This document shows positions 43,855 through 54,782 of a stretch of 64,000 nt of DNA, one piece after another. Position 1 is the stretch's first letter, and each line of letters starts with the position of its first letter. Origin of the DNA: Lumbricus terrestris (Eukaryota > Annelida > Clitellata > Crassiclitellata > Lumbricidae); the NCBI GenBank assembly GCA_949752735.1, contig OX457052.1:16175564-16239563 (forward strand), written 5' to 3'. Position numbers and translations under genes: made by a program. A model generated the notes under the pieces. That model saw only the letters and a program-made list of their open reading frames with translations, did no database searches and had not been told where the DNA came from.

Positions 43855-44070
43855 GGGGCGTGGTGGTGTAGTGGCGGCGTCGTTGGCTTGAAGCCGGAAG
43901 GTTCGGATCCACCTCAAATCGCCGCGTAGGGACCTTAGGCAAGTCCTTCACTCGCAATTGTTCAGCGCTTCGGCGTGAAACTCCGATGCAGTGTCCGCTC
44001 TGCTGTCGGGAGTGCCTCTGAGTAGGGTGCTTGAAGGGGCGCTATAACAAGTGCACTTGCAAACAAACAA
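43855..44070 (+). mobile_element. tRNA-derived SINE, well preserved
   Basis: Head GGGGCGTGGTGGTGTAGTGG, degenerate B box GGTTCGGATCC, body CGCCGCGTAGGGACCTTAGG and CGTGAAACTCCGATGCAGTG, tail GGGAGTGCCTCTGAGTAGGG, GCTTGAAGGGGCGCTATAAC, then AAGTGCACTTGCAAACAAAC. About 200 bases from the LINE at 43085-43650 in opposite orientation. Confidence 0.9.
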
Positions 44071-44175
44071 TGCATACACATGACAAAAATGGGTGACTAA
44101 ACCTTGTCAATAAATCAGTGGTGGTGGCACGCACAGGTCATTATTTTGACCTCAGTGGTTAAAGTGGTGTGGATA

Positions 44176-44246
44176 AGCAGTGGGAACGCTTAATTGGTTA
44201 CCGGTGGGAACGCTGAATGGGTTACCGGTGGGAACGCTGAAGAAGG
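44176..44246. repeat. Tandem repeat, 26-bp unit, about 2.7 copies
   Basis: GTGGGAACGCTGAATGGGTT followed by ACCG, three successive units with small changes; a diverged GCGGGAATGTCGTTCC lies 80 bases on. Confidence 0.75.
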
Positions 44247-45569
44247 GTTTCACCGTAATGCATATGTTTTTACAGGGTTCCATGCATGGTGAGCAGTGCG
44301 AACGCATGCAAAGAATTTCAAGAGCAGCGGGAATGTCGTTCCCACCCACTTTAAAACCCTCTTTGAGGTGACGTACTGCCTCTTTTACTCTTATGATCTG
44401 CCAAAAATTCTTTGAAATTTTTAATATCTTCTTCACATTTAATTTCTTTGGCCTGCTGAATAACTCCCATGACCTTGAAGTGAATTGTATGTCTGGCACT
44501 GCAATAAATTGTCTGAATTATTTGTCTTCAAACGAGTCAATTAACGACCATTAATTAGATAAGCACTACCCCGGACACAAGATCTTTCGACCTTAGTGGA
44601 CTTGACCTCAATAAGCAGGACTGAGAGAGATTTGTAGCTTGTATACCACCCTATCTCTGACTGCTATAAAGTATCATGTAGCTGAGCAGGGAGTCCAACA
44701 CAGTCTATTGGCCTGCCAGGCTGCCCCACGAATTACACATTCTTCTTCAGTCCTGTCTAAAGCATACCTATATAATTATGTGGTGATGCAAAAGAGTATG
44801 CATGCATACAAGAGGGAGGGTCAATTTTCGAATGCATGCTAAATGGGTGGTCCCTTGGATCGTGCCCCTCCTCTTTGATAGCTGCCAGTGCTCCATGGTG
44901 TTGCGATTATCTTGCTAGACTGTCAATCGAAAGGTTGGGGGTTTCATTCTCCTCGAAGAGCTGAAATTTTGTTCGAGACTGTGGAGCAATGTTAGGAATA
45001 TCTGGACAAGTAGGCCTACATAGTATATATAATTATTAATTATTATTGTTATTATTACCATTATATTATGTAGTTAAAGTGAGAGATGCAATTCCGGTTC
45101 CATTATAGCTAGTATTGAACAGCATTAATATTATCCACTTGCATGGTAGGCTATATTGCTTCGTTTTGGCTGATTATGAATTGTAAATGCTGCGCTATTC
45201 AAGCAACCGGTGCTCGTGAATCAGCTGGTGCCCTTAAAAGCTCTCAGCTTTCAAGTGGTGCTTTAGATAGTTTTACAACTTCTCAAACGTCATCGGAAGA
45301 CTTCACTGTAATCGTAACTTCCAAACTTCTAGAGTGTCATTCGAAAAACAAGCGCAGGGCACTGGATTATTCATGAGTGCTGTGTGCCCAATGGGTTGTG
45401 GGGAGTCGTCAGTAGGTCGGAATTGCTTCTATAGCATATGACTTACAAGGGCTGTTAAGATTTTAACATAATTTAAAAATATATTATATGTACTTTAAAA
45501 TTATTATTGTAGAATCAATATTACTTGCTATTATAGAACCGTATCTTTATTTATTATTATTATTGTTGT
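44247..45569. other. Intergenic sequence with a weak tRNA-like block
   Basis: GCTCCATGGTGTTGCGATTA with GGGTTTCATTCTC 50 bases later (44889-44955) resembles an old tRNA-derived SINE head. The rest shows nothing I can assign. Confidence 0.35.
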
Positions 45570-45690
45570 TGTTGACTTTTTGTATAGCGCACCTTCAAGG
45601 TAATCTACTCAGAAGCGCTCCCAGTCCAACAGCGGCTAAATAAGGCAGTTTTTTAGCGAGAAAGAAACGCAGTGGTGTGACCTCTAGGCA
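45570..45690 (-). mobile_element. LINE 3'-end fragment
   Basis: Minus-oriented: CTGGGAGCGCTTCTGAGTAG, ATTACCTTGAAGGTGCGCTA, preceded by ATGCCTAGAGGTCACACCAC. Paired with 37925-38060. It lies just downstream of the Sox gene. Confidence 0.65.
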
Positions 45691-45798
45691 TTAACATTTT
45701 TTATGTATTCTATGTACAAACTAGGGTCCTGTATATAATGTCTATTTAGACTATTTATGTATGCTATATAATATACAAACTATATATAATATACAAAC

Positions 45799-45965
45799 CA
45801 GTGGCGTAGGCAAGGGGGGGGTTTCGGGGGTTAAACCCCCCCCATTGGCTCCGGAAAAAGGTTTTTTTAAGGTTATTTTTCCATTTAAGTAAGAAAAAAT
45901 AGCAAAAAACAGGGTTTCCGGCCATAAACCCCCCCCACCATCAAAAATTCCTGGCTACGCCACTG
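45799..45965. mobile_element. MITE, CAGTGGCGTAG ends, perfect 8-bp target duplication (copy 2)
   Basis: Starts CAGTGGCGTAGGCAAGG and ends GGCTACGCCACTG, flanked by ATACAAAC on both sides (45791-45798, 45966-45973). It matches the copy at 15391-15554 almost base for base; differences are mostly in the homopolymer runs. It ends about 40 bases downstream of the Sox stop codon. Confidence 0.92.
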
Positions 45966-46007
45966 ATACAAACTATATGGTCCTGTATAAATTAATTATA
46001 ATGACAA

Positions 46008-47165
46008 TTACAGATGGACGTTGGCAGCGCCTGTGATTCGTGAAGCGTAGCGAGTATCGTCCGACTTGAGAAGTAAGGCTGCGGTGGGTAAGTAAGCAAT
46101 CTTACGGTGCAGATTCTGCGGCGGCGAAACGGCCGAGGATGGGGAGGAGGCTGACGAGGAGGAAGAAGAAGAGGATGCGGTTAGGTAACTCGGAGGATAG
46201 CAGGGCATCATGTATTGACTGGAGATCTTTGACGCTGCGGGGGTTGATCCGTAGGACGATGATGATGGGGATGATTGGAAAGATGCGACGGCAGCAGCAG
46301 CTGCAGCAGCCGCGTACGGGAAGTAGATGGCCTCGTTGGCGACATGGGCTGCTGCTGCTGCCATGGCCGCCAGGTCGCGCGTTCGTCGGGCGTGCTGAAG
46401 CGCAGCGACGGTCGCATGCGCCTCGCTCCATCTGGCGAGGAAACCGCGCGAGTACTCAAGCGCCGCCGATGTTGACCCAAGTCCACTGCATCGGGCGAGG
46501 AAAGCCCGCGAGGGTGGAGCAAGAGGAGGCGGTGGTAGAGGTGGTGGTAGGGGTGGTGGTGGGGGTAGAACCTTCTCTATCAGCGAACCGGTCATTAGAA
46601 GCCCAAAACGGGGGTCGATGGACGATGGGTAACAACTGCCTGCGGAGTAGGGGCTTGCGAAACACCCCAGAGAGTGAAAGCCCGGCGGACCAACGGTCAG
46701 ACCTGTGCTCATCGACATCGCCGCTGTGGCAGCCTCAACGGCCAGCGCCTTATCCTTGCTCCTGAAACCCCCGGTCGTCGTCAGCGACCTTGGTCGACGT
46801 CTCGGTCGGTACTTGTAGTCCGGGTGTTCGGTCATGTGTAACGATCGCAACCGCTTCGCTTCATCGATGAACGGACGTTTCTCGTCGTCCGACAACAGCT
46901 TCCACTCCACTCCGAGTCGCTTCGAAATCTCAGAGTTGTGCATCTTCGGATTGTCGTGCGCCATCTGACGTCGCTGACCACGCGACCAGACCATGAAGGC
47001 GTTCATCGGACGCTTCACGTGACCGCCGCTGCCACCGGTCACTGGAGAGGTGAGGTTGATGGCGGCGGCTGGAGAGGAGGAGGAGGATGGAGACGAGAGG
47101 AGGGTTCGGCGGGGATCGGAGGACATGGAGAACATCATCAACGATGAACCAGACATCGACATCAT
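46008..47165 (-). CDS. SoxB: SoxB-group HMG-box transcription factor (SoxB2-like), 385 aa, single coding exon
   Basis: A 385-residue ORF without introns, starting at tandem ATGs with an in-frame TGA nine bases upstream. The HMG box is at residues 49-124 ([51 protein letters not shown]). It bends DNA at (A/T)TTGT-type sites in the nucleus; group B members act in neural and early embryonic fate. RPMNAFMVW and [13 protein letters not shown] place it in group B; HVKRP and RRRPRSL lean to B2 (Sox14/21), without certainty. Oddities are RRQMAHDN where RRKMAQ(D/E)N is usual, a Pro run 200-217, a 20-residue tandem duplication (219-238 and 239-258), Ala runs and a Ser run 331-338. A splice-acceptor-like CTGACTTCAG directly precedes the ATG, so a 5' UTR intron is possible. 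On the gene strand, AATAAA-type signals lie near 45550. Confidence 0.9.
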   Translation of the reverse strand: MMSMSGSSLMMFSMSSDPRRTLLSSPSSSSSPAAAINLTSPVTGGSGGHVKRPMNAFMVWSRGQRRQMAHDNPKMHNSEISKRLGVEWKLLSDDEKRPFIDEAKRLRSLHMTEHPDYKYRPRRRPRSLTTTGGFRSKDKALAVEAATAAMSMSTGLTVGPPGFHSLGCFASPYSAGSCYPSSIDPRFGLLMTGSLIEKVLPPPPPLPPPLPPPPLAPPSRAFLARCSGLGSTSAALEYSRGFLARWSEAHATVAALQHARRTRDLAAMAAAAAHVANEAIYFPYAAAAAAAAVASFQSSPSSSSYGSTPAASKISSQYMMPCYPPSYLTASSSSSSSSASSPSSAVSPPQNLHRKIAYLPTAALLLKSDDTRYASRITGAANVHL

Positions 47166-47713
47166 CTGAAGTCAGATAATTAATTTTACACACGCCCTGT
47201 GGGCTATACCAGTGTTGTACAGTAGGCTAACGAAGTAAAAGTAGCGCGTTAGGCCTACTGTAGCCTACTTAAGTAAAAGCTTGAATAGGCCTACTTTCAC
47301 ATGATACAAAGTATCAAAAAGTGAAATACTTTTACTTTCAACGAAATAAAATTTTACCCATGTTTCAGTCAAAGTATATATGCTAAGCCTTCACAGAATT
47401 AGTTTTTAAAAATTAGAAAATACACGTTTTGGCCCTTTTGGATGGGTTGAACCCGTAAACCCCTACATATGACAATGACATGCCTCTAGGGCTTCCTATA
47501 TATATATATATATAGGCCTACGGTACCCATATGCGCCTCTGAACGGTTCACCCTACTAGCTAGAGGCGCTTTATAAATGTTTAAATACAATACAATAGTA
47601 GGCCTATACTCAATAACTTGTTATAGGTTTAAACTTTTAACTTTTGTGATTAGGCCTATAGTAAAGACGAAAGAAATCCATCTCTTCTACAATAAAACTT
47701 TGACTTTGTAAAT
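47166..47713. other. Sox upstream region
   Basis: The first 550 bases upstream of Sox contain frequent AGGCCTA words, a short AT run at 47498-47514 and a LINE tail fragment (47530-47598). No core promoter element stands out. Confidence 0.4.
47530..47598 (+). mobile_element. LINE/SINE 3'-tail fragment, second subfamily
   Basis: GCGCCTCTGAACGGTTCACC, CTAGAGGCGCTTTATAAATG and AAATACAATACAATAG; nearly the same as 11983-12068. Confidence 0.6.
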
Positions 47714-48034
47714 CATGGGTGGAGTTTGGTTTTCGTTCTTGGGGACCCAGGAGGCTAAAAAATAACTTAGGCTTTGTTGGTCCGCAGACTTGGCCCAGAA
47801 CGAGCGGCGCCGACAACATTTCCTCGGAAAAAAGTTGATGACTTTTTTTAGTCATTTGATAGAAGTTTTCGTGAAAGAGCCCATTTTCCAGAAAAAAATT
47901 AAGAGACTAGCTGGACCTTCTTGTGTGGGGGGGGCTAAGCCCGTGAAAATATACCATTTTCACGGTCAAAAAACTAAATCTGAGCCTTCTTGTGAGCTTA
48001 GCCCCACCTAGCCCCCTGATAAACTCCGCCCATG
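47714..48034. mobile_element. MITE, CATGGGYGGAGTTT ends
   Basis: Left CATGGGTGGAGTTTGG, right CTGATAAACTCCGCCCATG. The interior has GTTGATGACTTTTTTTAGTC and AAAATATACCATTTTCACGG modules. No target duplication is seen (TTGTAAAT versus ACGTTGTT), so one end may be a recombinant. Related to 8564-8788 and 50168-50346. Confidence 0.75.
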
Positions 48035-48440
48035 ACGTTGTTATCCTGGAATTAAGTCTGCGACACTGCAAAACAATGCTTTCGGCACTCGCAGCATCGC
48101 GCCTTCAGCGCTTGCAATATGAGCACCCTCAAGGAAAATGTTCTAGTTGCGCCCCTGGGAGGGAGAAAGGACTTAGGGCTTCAGCCCCCAAACCTGAAAT
48201 CCTGGTGACGCCACTGGCCTATATATAATATATTTTTATATATGGTCTCATACCCGCTTACCGTTGTCGGCCTATGTTTTTGTCTTGTAGGCCCGTGGGT
48301 TATAAGCTCGAGATCTGTAGGCCTATATAGGGCCTAAGTCCCTAACAAAGCAGGAGATCTCGAGACTGACGAGGCGCGTAACTGCTCGTAAAACAAGACT
48401 TTGATATAAAAATAAATGTAGACAAAATAATAAGACGATT

Positions 48441-48646
48441 CAGGGTTGTTTTTAAGGAATTTTTAGAACTGCACAATTCCTTCTTTCCTTTAAATTCCCA
48501 TCATTCATGGCAAATTACTTCCAATCGGAGGACAATGACCTTTTTAAAACTATATAGTTTTAACTGAACAGAAGCGCTTCTACAACTGCACAAATCCATT
48601 TAAAACTGCACATTTTGTGTACAACTGCACGTTAAAAAAAGCCCTG
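48441..48646. mobile_element. MITE, CAGGGYTNTTTTTAA ends, perfect 8-bp target duplication
   Basis: Starts CAGGGTTGTTTTTAAGG and ends GTTAAAAAAAGCCCTG, flanked by AGACGATT on both sides (48433-48440, 48647-48654). The interior matches the elements at 36098-36272 (inverted) and 54557-54774. Confidence 0.92.
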
Positions 48647-48862
48647 AGACGATTTTCACAGCACCGAACACAGCCGAGACCGAAGGAAAGGGCGCTATAT
48701 GCATCATGTATACAGGTCTACACGGGTTGAACAAATCAATTACAGTCACGTAATTACTAAGCCTATTAAAATTAGAAGGAAAATGGTGCGTTAATTCGCT
48801 ACAGCATCTAATTAAGACATGTTTCGTGCAGCGTGCCATGAGACAAAGGACGAGCCATGGGG

Positions 48863-49699
48863 CATGGGGGCGGAGACTTGGTCTAGGAGTTCGGAAGGGG
48901 GGGCGAACGAGTGCCCGAAAGACGATCACCGAGGCGCGACATTTTGGGCGGACGCCGAGTCGCCGACGAAATTTTCCATTTTCATCGGCCAAAATTTCTG
49001 ACGACCTTTTTTTGTCATTTGGGCCAAATTATCGTATGAAAACATATCATTTTTCCTGTCAAAAAGCTGATGACTTTTTTTATTTCTTTCGTATTTTACT
49101 CTTCTTTAGAAACTTTGGGCCTAGGCCTACTTCTTTGTATTACGCCACGTAGACTACCAGAATGAACCAATTGACCACTGTAAAAATTTACGATGCTATT
49201 TTAAAAATCTTTCTGAAATATTGGAGGGAATATGACAATGGACGGTCCCCCCAGGGACGGATACAGAAATTTTCGAACGGGAGGCCAAAATTTGTGTGGC
49301 CTTGGGTCGAAAAAACTTCTTTCATGATTTTTGTGCGAAAAAAATGACGATCTTTTTTTAGCCATTTGGTCAAAGTTTCCTGAAAATATATACCATTTTC
49401 CATGCCAAAATAACTGATGACTTTTTTTATAGTCATCTCCTCAAAATAAAATGTCTCTTGCAGACGCACCACCAAGTCAACGCTATATACTATGACCTAA
49501 GATAGTTGATGACCGGGTGCTGCTTCGGCGTCATTGATTAAAAGCTTGTTAAACCCTACTGGGGGCATGTCCTATGCACATTCCCAATGGGATTATGGGG
49601 GCATGGCCCGATTGGCCCCTGGATCCGCCCCTGCATGGTCTCCCCTCTCCACAAACATTGAGGGACCGTCCCCCTGTCTCCCGTAAGTCTCCGCCCATG
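48863..49699. mobile_element. Compound MITE: GGGCGGAGAC-ended element interrupted by a second MITE
   Basis: Outer ends CATGGGGGCGGAGACTTGG and GTAAGTCTCCGCCCATG are inverted. Inside, 49252-49633 has its own ends (CAGGGACGGATACAG and GGATCCGCCCCTG) and belongs to the family of 56961-57316 and 57592-57945. Neither pair shows a clean 8-bp duplication, so the nesting may be old or rearranged. Confidence 0.65.
49252..49633. mobile_element. Inner MITE of the CAGGGGCGGATCCAG family
   Basis: Ends CAGGGACGGATACAG and CTGGATCCGCCCCTG. The interior has ATGACGATCTTTTTTTAGCC and GATGACTTTTTTTATAGTCA modules and GGGGGCATGTCCTATGCAC, as in 57592-57945. Confidence 0.7.
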
Positions 49700-49987
49700 A
49701 CAGTGGCCAAATCTTGCACATGTAGCAGAACGCAGAACATGCAGCAAAGTTCTTGATGAATTTGTTTGGACATGAATAATCCGGCCTCGACTCTGCATGG
49801 TTGCTTGGATGACTTACATGCATTGCATAGGCCTATGCTACAAAAAGTGCACATGTCTGGAGCCGTCACTGTACAAGCAAGGTCGGATCGCTGTCGTAAG
49901 CAAAATCTATCTATAGGCCTAATTCTACATGTATATATTAGACAACAGTGTAGATTAATCGTAATCGTTATGGTATAATATAATCTC

Positions 49988-50045
49988 TAAACTTCTAAAG
50001 CGCCACTCGATAGCCAAGCGCAGATCACCAGCTTATTCAAAAGCG
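49988..50045 (-). mobile_element. Degenerate 3' fragment of the 3.5-4.4 kb LINE family
   Basis: AAAGCGCCACTCGATAGCCA and ACCAGCTTATTCAAAAGCGC match the 3' UTR words of the LINE at 3526-4441. Confidence 0.45.
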
Positions 50046-50167
50046 CTATTCACGGGTGTGCCGAGATTATTTTGATGACCTTCTGTTCCGATTTTCCAGG
50101 AACAATCCTTACGGCTAACTCAAGACTGTGAAATTCACGATGATCTTATTTGTTACAACAAAGCAGT

Positions 50168-50346
50168 CATGGACGGAGTTTGGTTTCCGTTCTTGGAGGG
50201 GCTAACTTATGAATCTGCGACTTCTTGGAGGGCTATGCCCGGGAAAAGGTATACCGTTTACATGGTAACAAAACTGAATCTGGATCTTCTTGGGGGGGGG
50301 GGGGGGCTTAGGCTAACCCCCTATCCCCTGATAAACTCCGCCCGTG
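50168..50346. mobile_element. MITE, CATGGGCGGAGTTT-type ends
   Basis: Left CATGGACGGAGTTTGG, right CTGATAAACTCCGCCCGTG. Flanks AAAGCAGT and AGCGCAGT match at 6 of 8. A G13 run lies near the right side. Next to a truncated SINE. Confidence 0.75.
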
Positions 50347-50349
50347 AGC

Positions 50350-50480
50350 GCAGTGGTGTATTGGAATGTTCGTTGCCTTGTAGCCGGAAGGCTGCGGGTT
50401 CGAATCCACCTCAAGCCGCCGCGTAGCGTTGTACGGACACTGAAATGCTGAGCATGCAAGTCTCTCACTCACTCACAATT
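50350..50480 (+). mobile_element. tRNA-derived SINE, 3' truncated
   Basis: GCGCAGTGGTGTATTGGAAT (A box region), GGGTTCGAATCCACCTCAAG (B box) and GCCGCCGCGTAGCG, then rearranged body sequence and no 3' tail. Best-preserved B box of the family here. Confidence 0.75.
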
Positions 50481-50492
50481 GCTAATGCATGC

Positions 50493-50621
50493 GTACATAC
50501 ATACATGCATACATACATACATACATACATACATACATACATACATACATACATACATACATACACACACACACATACATACATACATACATACATATAT
50601 ACATACATACATACATACATT
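50493..50621. repeat. (CATA)n microsatellite
   Basis: About 130 bases of CATA with a short (CA)n interruption. Confidence 0.92.
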
Positions 50622-50705
50622 CATTAAGCGCCTTCGTGAGGTTATTGTAAGGCGCTATATAAATGTTCATATACATGCACACATACATACATACATGCAT
50701 AATTA

Positions 50706-50724
50706 CATATATATATATATAGGC

Positions 50725-50778
<54 letters not shown>
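50706..50778. repeat. (AT)n microsatellite
   Basis: Two AT runs joined by AGGCTATT. Confidence 0.9.
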
Positions 50779-50780
<2 letters not shown>

Positions 50781-51453
50781 TGCATGTGCACCGTTTCGAA
50801 TGCTTACCTGTCCTGAGGAGAAGCAATTAAGGTTGATTCGACAGAATATTTCGTCCTTGAATAATGATTTTTTTCTTCTGTGATTTCCGTAGGCTCAGCT
50901 ACTGAGCCTCTTCCCGTTTAATTCCTTCAGCTCTAGCTATAAATTGTGTGAAAATTTATTTACAATTTGTTGAAGTTAGGACATAGATATACATACATAC
51001 ACAGGCCTATAATAGTGATGACATCAAAGCGTACAAATAAGCTTTCGTCTTGGCAACGCTATCATTTATAGGGCTTGCCATACATCGTCGTTGAGTGACG
51101 TAATAGCGCTATATGAACGAAATGCACGCCGGAACACGACGTCGCCTATTCCGCTCTAGCGACGACAAGCGGTGAGCGCTGTCATTCGCCGTCTTAGAAG
51201 CTCCGCCCACTTGTCGGTTTCTGTCCAATCAGCGCGATGACCGCTTATCGTCCATAATATTCCAGGAAATGATCGGAAACCATTTCACCGCTGCCTCCAA
51301 TCCGAAAGATCATTTTATCATCCGGGCTTTCTTACTCCAAGCAACCCCGTAGAAGAAACTCTGATGCAGTTGTCACGGATGGTGCCAGTCCCGAGTCTGG
51401 CGTCTGGATAAAGGAGGAGGGTTGCGCTAATATCCAGAAGGCTGCAAGAATTA
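50779..51453. other. Intergenic sequence, GC-richer patch
   Basis: No gene recognised. At 51060-51260 the sequence is CpG-rich (GACGTCGCC, GCGACGACAAGCGG, GCTCCGCCC). A repeat word CTGGATAAAGGAGGAGGG at about 51403-51421 is shared with 38.16 and 55.01 kb. Confidence 0.4.
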
Positions 51454-51576
51454 CAGAGAAATAACCGGGGGTTAGACTTCGGACTTGGGCGTGCAATGAG
51501 GTCTTTACTATGGATTCCTAAGATGGGCAAGGGTGCTAGGGTGCTGAGCCCCACGACCCTGGCAATTCTCACCTTG
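51454..51576. mobile_element. Probable MITE of the CAGGGTGAGAATT family, diverged
   Basis: CAGAGAAATAACCGGGGGTT at the left parallels CAGGGTGAGAAATACCGGGG at 53871, and the right end is GGCAATTCTCACCTTG. No target duplication is visible. Confidence 0.45.
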
Positions 51577-51959
51577 CTATAGTACCAATCTTCTGAGGAA
51601 GTGTTGGCATATTGCGCTATATAATTATGTTAACTTTATTTTTTATAGAATACTAAATGTGGGACCCAGCATTGACCGGGAAATTTTGGGGTTTCGTCGA
51701 TTTCGACACTGCTCATCTGGGGTACCCGGCGTTGAGGGCTACATTTAGGGTTTTCGCCAACCCTCCATCCCATCCCGCTTCCACCAAAAAGCCAAGCATG
51801 AGTGACCCGCCTCTGAATTCATACAAGTGATATTTTTAGGAGCGGAACAGTCGAACTCAAATAGCGGCCTATACGGATGCTCGTCAATTGGACAAGTATA
51901 TAATAGCCTATATCGTAGGCCCTACCGCCAGTGGCTTTCGAGTGGCGATTTAGAAGTAG

Positions 51960-51961
<2 letters not shown>

Positions 51962-52048
<87 letters not shown>
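51962..52048. repeat. (AT)n microsatellite with central AGGCCT
   Basis: Two AT arrays flanking ATAGGCCTATAT; the whole is nearly palindromic. Confidence 0.9.
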
Positions 52049-52050
<2 letters not shown>

Positions 52051-52493
52051 CGCGCAAGAAAGCTGATGGCATCACGAAGTCTACGACTGGTGTTTGTAAA
52101 TTGTGACAACAATAGGCCTAGTCCACTCTCGATCGATTTCTCGGAGCATAGCTGCATAGGACAAGGCTAATATATAGCCTAGCCTATATCCTGTGCTCCA
52201 AGAAATCGTTGGTGAGCTCACTGAGCTGATTTTCAATGAAAAAGATTAATGTGCATATTTTCATGTCTGCTGCTCCTAGTGAAGAAGGATACGTTATGTG
52301 GAGGCCAATTCAAGTTTTAAACTTGCGTTCAAACTATATAGGTCAATATAGCCTCAATAGGACTATAGGATCACAGCAGCGCGGTTTGTCACAGTTAGGC
52401 CTATTATAGGCCTATAGACTAAAATTAATGTTTTTCCTTAAGTTTAGTGTAGGTCTATAACTATCGGATTATCGACGGACTAAAGGCGTAGAG

Positions 52494-52514
52494 GGAGAGA
52501 TGGAAAGAGGGAGA

Positions 52515-52598
<84 letters not shown>

Positions 52599-52690
52599 AA
52601 GAGGGAGGGAGGGAGGGAGGGAGAGAGAAGGAGAGAGAGAAAAAAAGAGCGAGAGAGAGGGGGAGAGGGAGAGAGGGGAGACAGACAGAC
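52494..52690. repeat. (GA)n microsatellite
   Basis: About 200 bases of GA with GGGA, GAAA and GACA variants. Purine-only on plus, so capable of triplex formation. Confidence 0.92.
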
Positions 52691-53118
52691 AGACGGAGGC
52701 GGACTCTTGAATACGTTTTAATCTCCTCGATTTTGGATCGTTCAGCAGAGACTGATTGGTTCCCATAATGGTGTAACGATAATGGATGACGAAGGAGTAG
52801 GAAGAGGAAGGGAAAATAGAGGAGTAAAGGGAGGAAGGAGAGGACGATGAGGAGGCAGATGGAGGAGGATCAAAAGGAGGAAGAGATAGAAGTGGTGGAA
52901 GAAAAGGCTGCATTGTCGTTCTCCACTTTATTCCTTTCCCGGGTCCATTCGAATCCGGGAAGCCAGTGCAGCGTGCGTGGAGCCGGGAAATTCGATTATG
53001 CGACGGACGATTGTCTTCGAGTGGAGTGGAGGAGCGACGTCTTCGGCTGGTGGCGCTAAAGTCTTCCTTTGTCGGGACTGCATTCCACAGATGGCGCTTT
53101 CAAAGCCAAGTGAACACG

Positions 53119-53164
<46 letters not shown>

Positions 53165-53870
53165 CACTGGGTATATATATACTACATTCATATATATAAC
53201 ATTTATATATATATATTTATATATATAATAGTCTCTGGTGATGATACGCATGGGGTGCCACCTTGCTTTGCAGTGTGGGAAGCATTTTCACCGATCCTAG
53301 GTGTGCAGGCTTACAGCAAACATTATTGGACAATTCAAGGCAATTTTCACTTCAGTGTTGAAAATTATTCGACCATAGACCTATAAGCCTAGGGTAGTTT
53401 TAACTTTTAAGTAGAAATTGAACTAATTAAACTAGCTCTTGCGACTATGGAAGATAGATTGATTGAACTGATAATTCTTGCATATATAAGTATAGAAGTT
53501 GGATTGGTGATAAATGCTACTTCTTCCTGCATGCGTAACTAGAATTTCGACGGTTTTCTTAGACAATGGTGTTAAAATACCATGTAGCCTATATCAAACG
53601 ATAAATTATACTATTTGCCTCTCTCTCTCCTGCGATCGGTGAAGATGCCATGGGAAGGACATCGAGCGATTCGAGTCTCGCCAATAGCATTGCTGAGGCC
53701 GACTCACACGTCGCCCTCACGAGCCCGGGCGGCTTGAAGAGCGCTGCAGGGACAAAGCGACACACTTCTGTCTCTCGTCCAGGCTGAAACGGGAAAATGG
53801 GATTAGCGGTCGGAACGCTTTGTGGAACTCGGAATAATGAAGCCTCTTTCCGTTATTCATGCTGTATATG
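52691..53870. other. Intergenic sequence with AT tracts
   Basis: No gene recognised. It holds (AT)n at about 53120-53163 and AT-rich sequence to 53228. Apparent ORFs reflect GA- or AT-repeat composition. Confidence 0.4.
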
Positions 53871-54033
53871 CAGGGTGAGAAATACCGGGGGTTGGGGGGG
53901 GAGGTTTCAGCCCCCCGTCTTTTTTAGAGTCCCATAGTCATGCAGTCTCGACCTTTTCACACCCTGAGGGCCTGATTCAGCATGGATCATAGTCCAATCC
54001 CACCCCCAGTTCCCCCCCACAATTCTCATACTG
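53871..54033. mobile_element. MITE, CAGGGTGAGAA ends
   Basis: Left CAGGGTGAGAAATACCGG, right CACAATTCTCATACTG. Flanks TGTATATG and TGTATAGA agree in the first six bases. Subterminal G and C runs are present. The right end of another copy (AATTCTCACCCTG) is at about 58138-58153. Confidence 0.65.
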
Positions 54034-54556
54034 TGTATAGATCTATTCGCTGTTGTAGGTGCAATGTCGAGCAGATGCGTTGTCTTAACGACAAATGGTT
54101 GATGATGATGTAATGGACTTGGGCGACCAAGTTCCTAATTTCTGTTTCATTAATTTAATCGAGATTTCTGAAGACATTTTGTGCTCAAACTTTCCGGTGG
54201 CTGCTTTTACCCTCTGCTCTGGACTTATAGTTAAAGACATAATTAATGTTATAAAAGGAGGATGAAAAATTTGCATGCTAGGATAGAGTCAACAGCGAGG
54301 ACCTGAGGATGGTCGTCGGCGCGCTACTGTCTAAATTAATGTTGATTTGAATTCAAGAATTAAATTCAGAGTTTAAAGTGGTGGGAGCGCTCCATGCATT
54401 CTTCGCCACGCGTGTGATCCTGAAAACACACGCGGCGTTCAGACAAAAATCTTCCCACTGCATGCTCACCCAAATCACTTTAGCAACTTTGATTCAAGCA
54501 TATGGACCTATGCGCAACATGGTCTACGACTCTACGCAGATGACCATGATATCAGA

Positions 54557-54774
54557 CAGGGCTGTTTTTAAGGAATTTATAGAACTTCACAACCCCTTCT
54601 TTTCTTTCCCATCCTCCATGGTATAAAATTACTTCCAATTAAATTGTTAATTAACTTACAATCGGAGGACAATGACCTTTTTGCTAGTTTTAACTGTACA
54701 GATGTGCTTCCACCACTGCACAAATGCATTTAGAACAGCACATTTTGTGTACAACTGCACGTTAAAAAGCCCTG
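54557..54774. mobile_element. MITE, CAGGGCTNTTTTTAA ends
   Basis: Starts CAGGGCTGTTTTTAAGG and ends GTTAAAAAGCCCTG. Flanks GATATCAG (one base off the end) and GATATCTG match at 7 of 8. The interior is the same as in 48441-48646 plus a short ATTAAATTGTTAATTAAC insertion. Confidence 0.85.
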
Positions 54775-54782
54775 GATATCTG

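Noticed and set aside
46139..46765. 208-residue plus-strand ORF
   Set aside because: Antisense shadow of the Sox coding exon.
50479..50883. ORFs of repeated IHTY and YIY units
   Set aside because: Microsatellite translation of CATA and AT arrays.
52461..52913. Long Ser/Leu-rich minus ORF and Arg/Glu-rich plus ORF
   Set aside because: Translation of the GA array; not a gene.
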